Source: an uncultured Eubacteriales bacterium
GTDB lineage: Bacteria > Bacillota > Clostridia > Oscillospirales > CAG-272
NCBI GenBank assembly: GCA_958414825.1
Contig: CATYXQ010000047.1
Coordinates: 1 to 14,971 of the forward strand
Reading direction: 5' to 3'
DNA: 14,971 nucleotides
Part shown: piece after piece, positions 14,011-14,971 of the stretch
How positions within the stretch are numbered: position 1 is the stretch's first letter
How the letters are laid out: each line of letters opens with the position of its first letter
The notes under the pieces: model-generated
Databases searched by the model: none
What the model saw: the letters and a program-made list of their open reading frames with translations, nothing else
Told to the model about the DNA's origin: nothing
Made by a program: the position numbers and the translations under genes

Positions 14011-14971
14011 TTAATAATACAGCATAGATGATGCCTGCTGCATAACTGTCTGTTCTATTATGTCCATATAATTATATACCTCCACTTTTACGAAATAATG
14101 CGGAGATACTTGATATATATATACACGTATATAATCGACATCCGACAGTTCAATTAGAGTATCATTTGCCAAAGGAGGATATTCCCCCCAAATTGGATAA
14201 TCAAAGGAAAAACCGGAATCGTAAGCTTGCCAAAAGGAAGAAAATTCAGCTTTAACCTCCGGATCCGATACACAATATTCCTCTTTAATCATATCCGGAA
14301 ATAATTCTAAAGCCATCTCTGCAGTAAAATTATTAACCGGTTCTTCAGAATAATAAAGTACATCATATCCTCTCATACGACATACAGTCGGTATGTCTAT
14401 ACGCTCTAATACCTTCGCATAAAATACGCCGTTTTCTTCCCACCATTTTGGTGGTATTCCGTTTCCAATCCATGTCGTAAATTCCGGATTTTCCGGCACA
14501 ATTCCCCCTTCTTTCAATGGCCAAATCTCGCGAATTTTTCCTGTACACCGCTTTGAAAATATATCTCGAGGAATATCTGCCAATCCTTCCCACAGATATT
14601 CTACTTTCCCCTGTTCATTCAAAAACGGCTTCCCTGTTTTCTCATCAAGACGAATCAGACCACTCTTGGTATTATATCCACCGGTACCATAGGCATATTG
14701 TTTGGTTATTCCTTCTTCGTTTTTATGCCGATAAAGAATTTTTCTATTTGACAAATCCACTTGGTCAAATAAGTCTTCTTCCGCTGTTGCATATTCAATC
14801 AGGCAGGTGCCTGCAAAGCTTCGATTGTTATCAAAATCAAATAGAACAATCGGAGGCACAACTGACTCAACCGGGCATTCCCATGTATAAGTACTGCCGT
14901 CCTCATATGTAAAACGCACTCCAATATACCCGCCCGCTTCGTTTTGCAGAAGCTCATAAGCCGGAGGCTTA
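14011..14971 (-). CDS. Unrecognised protein, 5' end beyond the window (partial)
   Basis: The minus-strand frame ends at TAA (14013-14011) and stays open to the right edge, giving at least 320 residues. A GTG at 14919 is only an internal valine: the upstream in-frame residues (PPAYELLQNEAGGYIG) read like normal protein, so the true start lies outside. I recognise no family. Visible features are many aromatic residues, a TYTWECPVESVVPP stretch near the left end of the visible part, a GTGGYNTKSGLIRLDEKTGK segment, IPPKWWEENG, and a C-terminal beta-rich part ending in a Met/Gln/Ser-rich tail. No membrane segment is seen. Base use is clearly richer in A and T than in the genes to the left, suggesting a different origin. 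It is convergent with the OPT/PqqD operon across a shared hairpin. Confidence 0.72.
   Translation of the reverse strand, partial: KPPAYELLQNEAGGYIGVRFTYEDGSTYTWECPVESVVPPIVLFDFDNNRSFAGTCLIEYATAEEDLFDQVDLSNRKILYRHKNEEGITKQYAYGTGGYNTKSGLIRLDEKTGKPFLNEQGKVEYLWEGLADIPRDIFSKRCTGKIREIWPLKEGGIVPENPEFTTWIGNGIPPKWWEENGVFYAKVLERIDIPTVCRMRGYDVLYYSEEPVNNFTAEMALELFPDMIKEEYCVSDPEVKAEFSSFWQAYDSGFSFDYPIWGEYPPLANDTLIELSDVDYIRVYIYQVSPHYFVKVEVYNYMDIIEQTVMQQASSMLYY

Noticed and set aside
14917..14919. GTG as the start of the minus-strand gene
   Set aside because: The frame stays open upstream with protein-like residues and no binding site is seen, so the gene is treated as running off the right edge.

Overview
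The window looks like part of a chromosome from a Gram-positive anaerobe of the class Clostridia, possibly an Oscillospiraceae/Ruminococcaceae-like gut or environmental bacterium. The reasons are clear GGAGG-type ribosome binding sites, tightly packed operons, a lipobox lipoprotein and intrinsic terminators. The protein families also fit: VTC/DUF4956/CotH, a SBP-GGDEF-EAL sensor, and an OPT transporter followed by a PqqD-like protein. The taxonomic placement is inference from family content; no rRNA or other marker gene is present.

Region 1 (1 to about 11400, all + strand) is one long operon that is already running at the left edge and ends at a strong intrinsic terminator at 11366-11398. In order it encodes: the tail of a probable VTC-type polyphosphate polymerase; a DUF4956 membrane protein; a secreted CotH-family kinase-like protein; a membrane-anchored glycoside-hydrolase-like TIM-barrel protein with a CBM9-like C-terminal module; a membrane-anchored HEAT-repeat protein; a processive family 2 glycosyltransferase; a short DivIVA-like coiled-coil protein; a lipoprotein polysaccharide deacetylase with FN3-like modules; and a membrane sensor with a degenerate GGDEF and an intact EAL domain. 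The short gaps and stop/start overlaps (4527/4529, 5635/5638, 7615/7618) imply co-expression. My reading is a cyclic-di-GMP-linked system that makes, exports, trims and decorates a cell-surface polysaccharide. The glycosyltransferase would polymerise it with the HEAT protein as partner. The deacetylase and hydrolase-like protein would modify it outside the membrane, CotH would phosphorylate something outside the membrane, the DivIVA-like protein could position the complex, and the EAL protein would lower cyclic-di-GMP. The deacetylase hints at an N-acetylated polymer. No known exopolysaccharide operon (pel, pga, bcs or ccs) matches this gene set as I remember it, so it is the best candidate for an undescribed system here.

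Region 2 (11399-13848, + strand) has its own extended -10 promoter (11530-11558) and encodes an OPT-family oligopeptide transporter. A small PqqD-like protein follows 2 bases later. The reading frame of the PqqD-like protein is interrupted by a TAG codon, after which family-like sequence continues in frame for 12 more codons. This suggests a recent nonsense mutation or a shortened variant.

Region 3 (13849-14971) holds a bidirectional terminator-like hairpin (13933-13994) between convergent genes. It is followed by a minus-strand, visibly more AT-rich gene of unknown function whose 5' end lies beyond the right edge. No tRNA, rRNA, CRISPR array, insertion sequence or transposase was seen.
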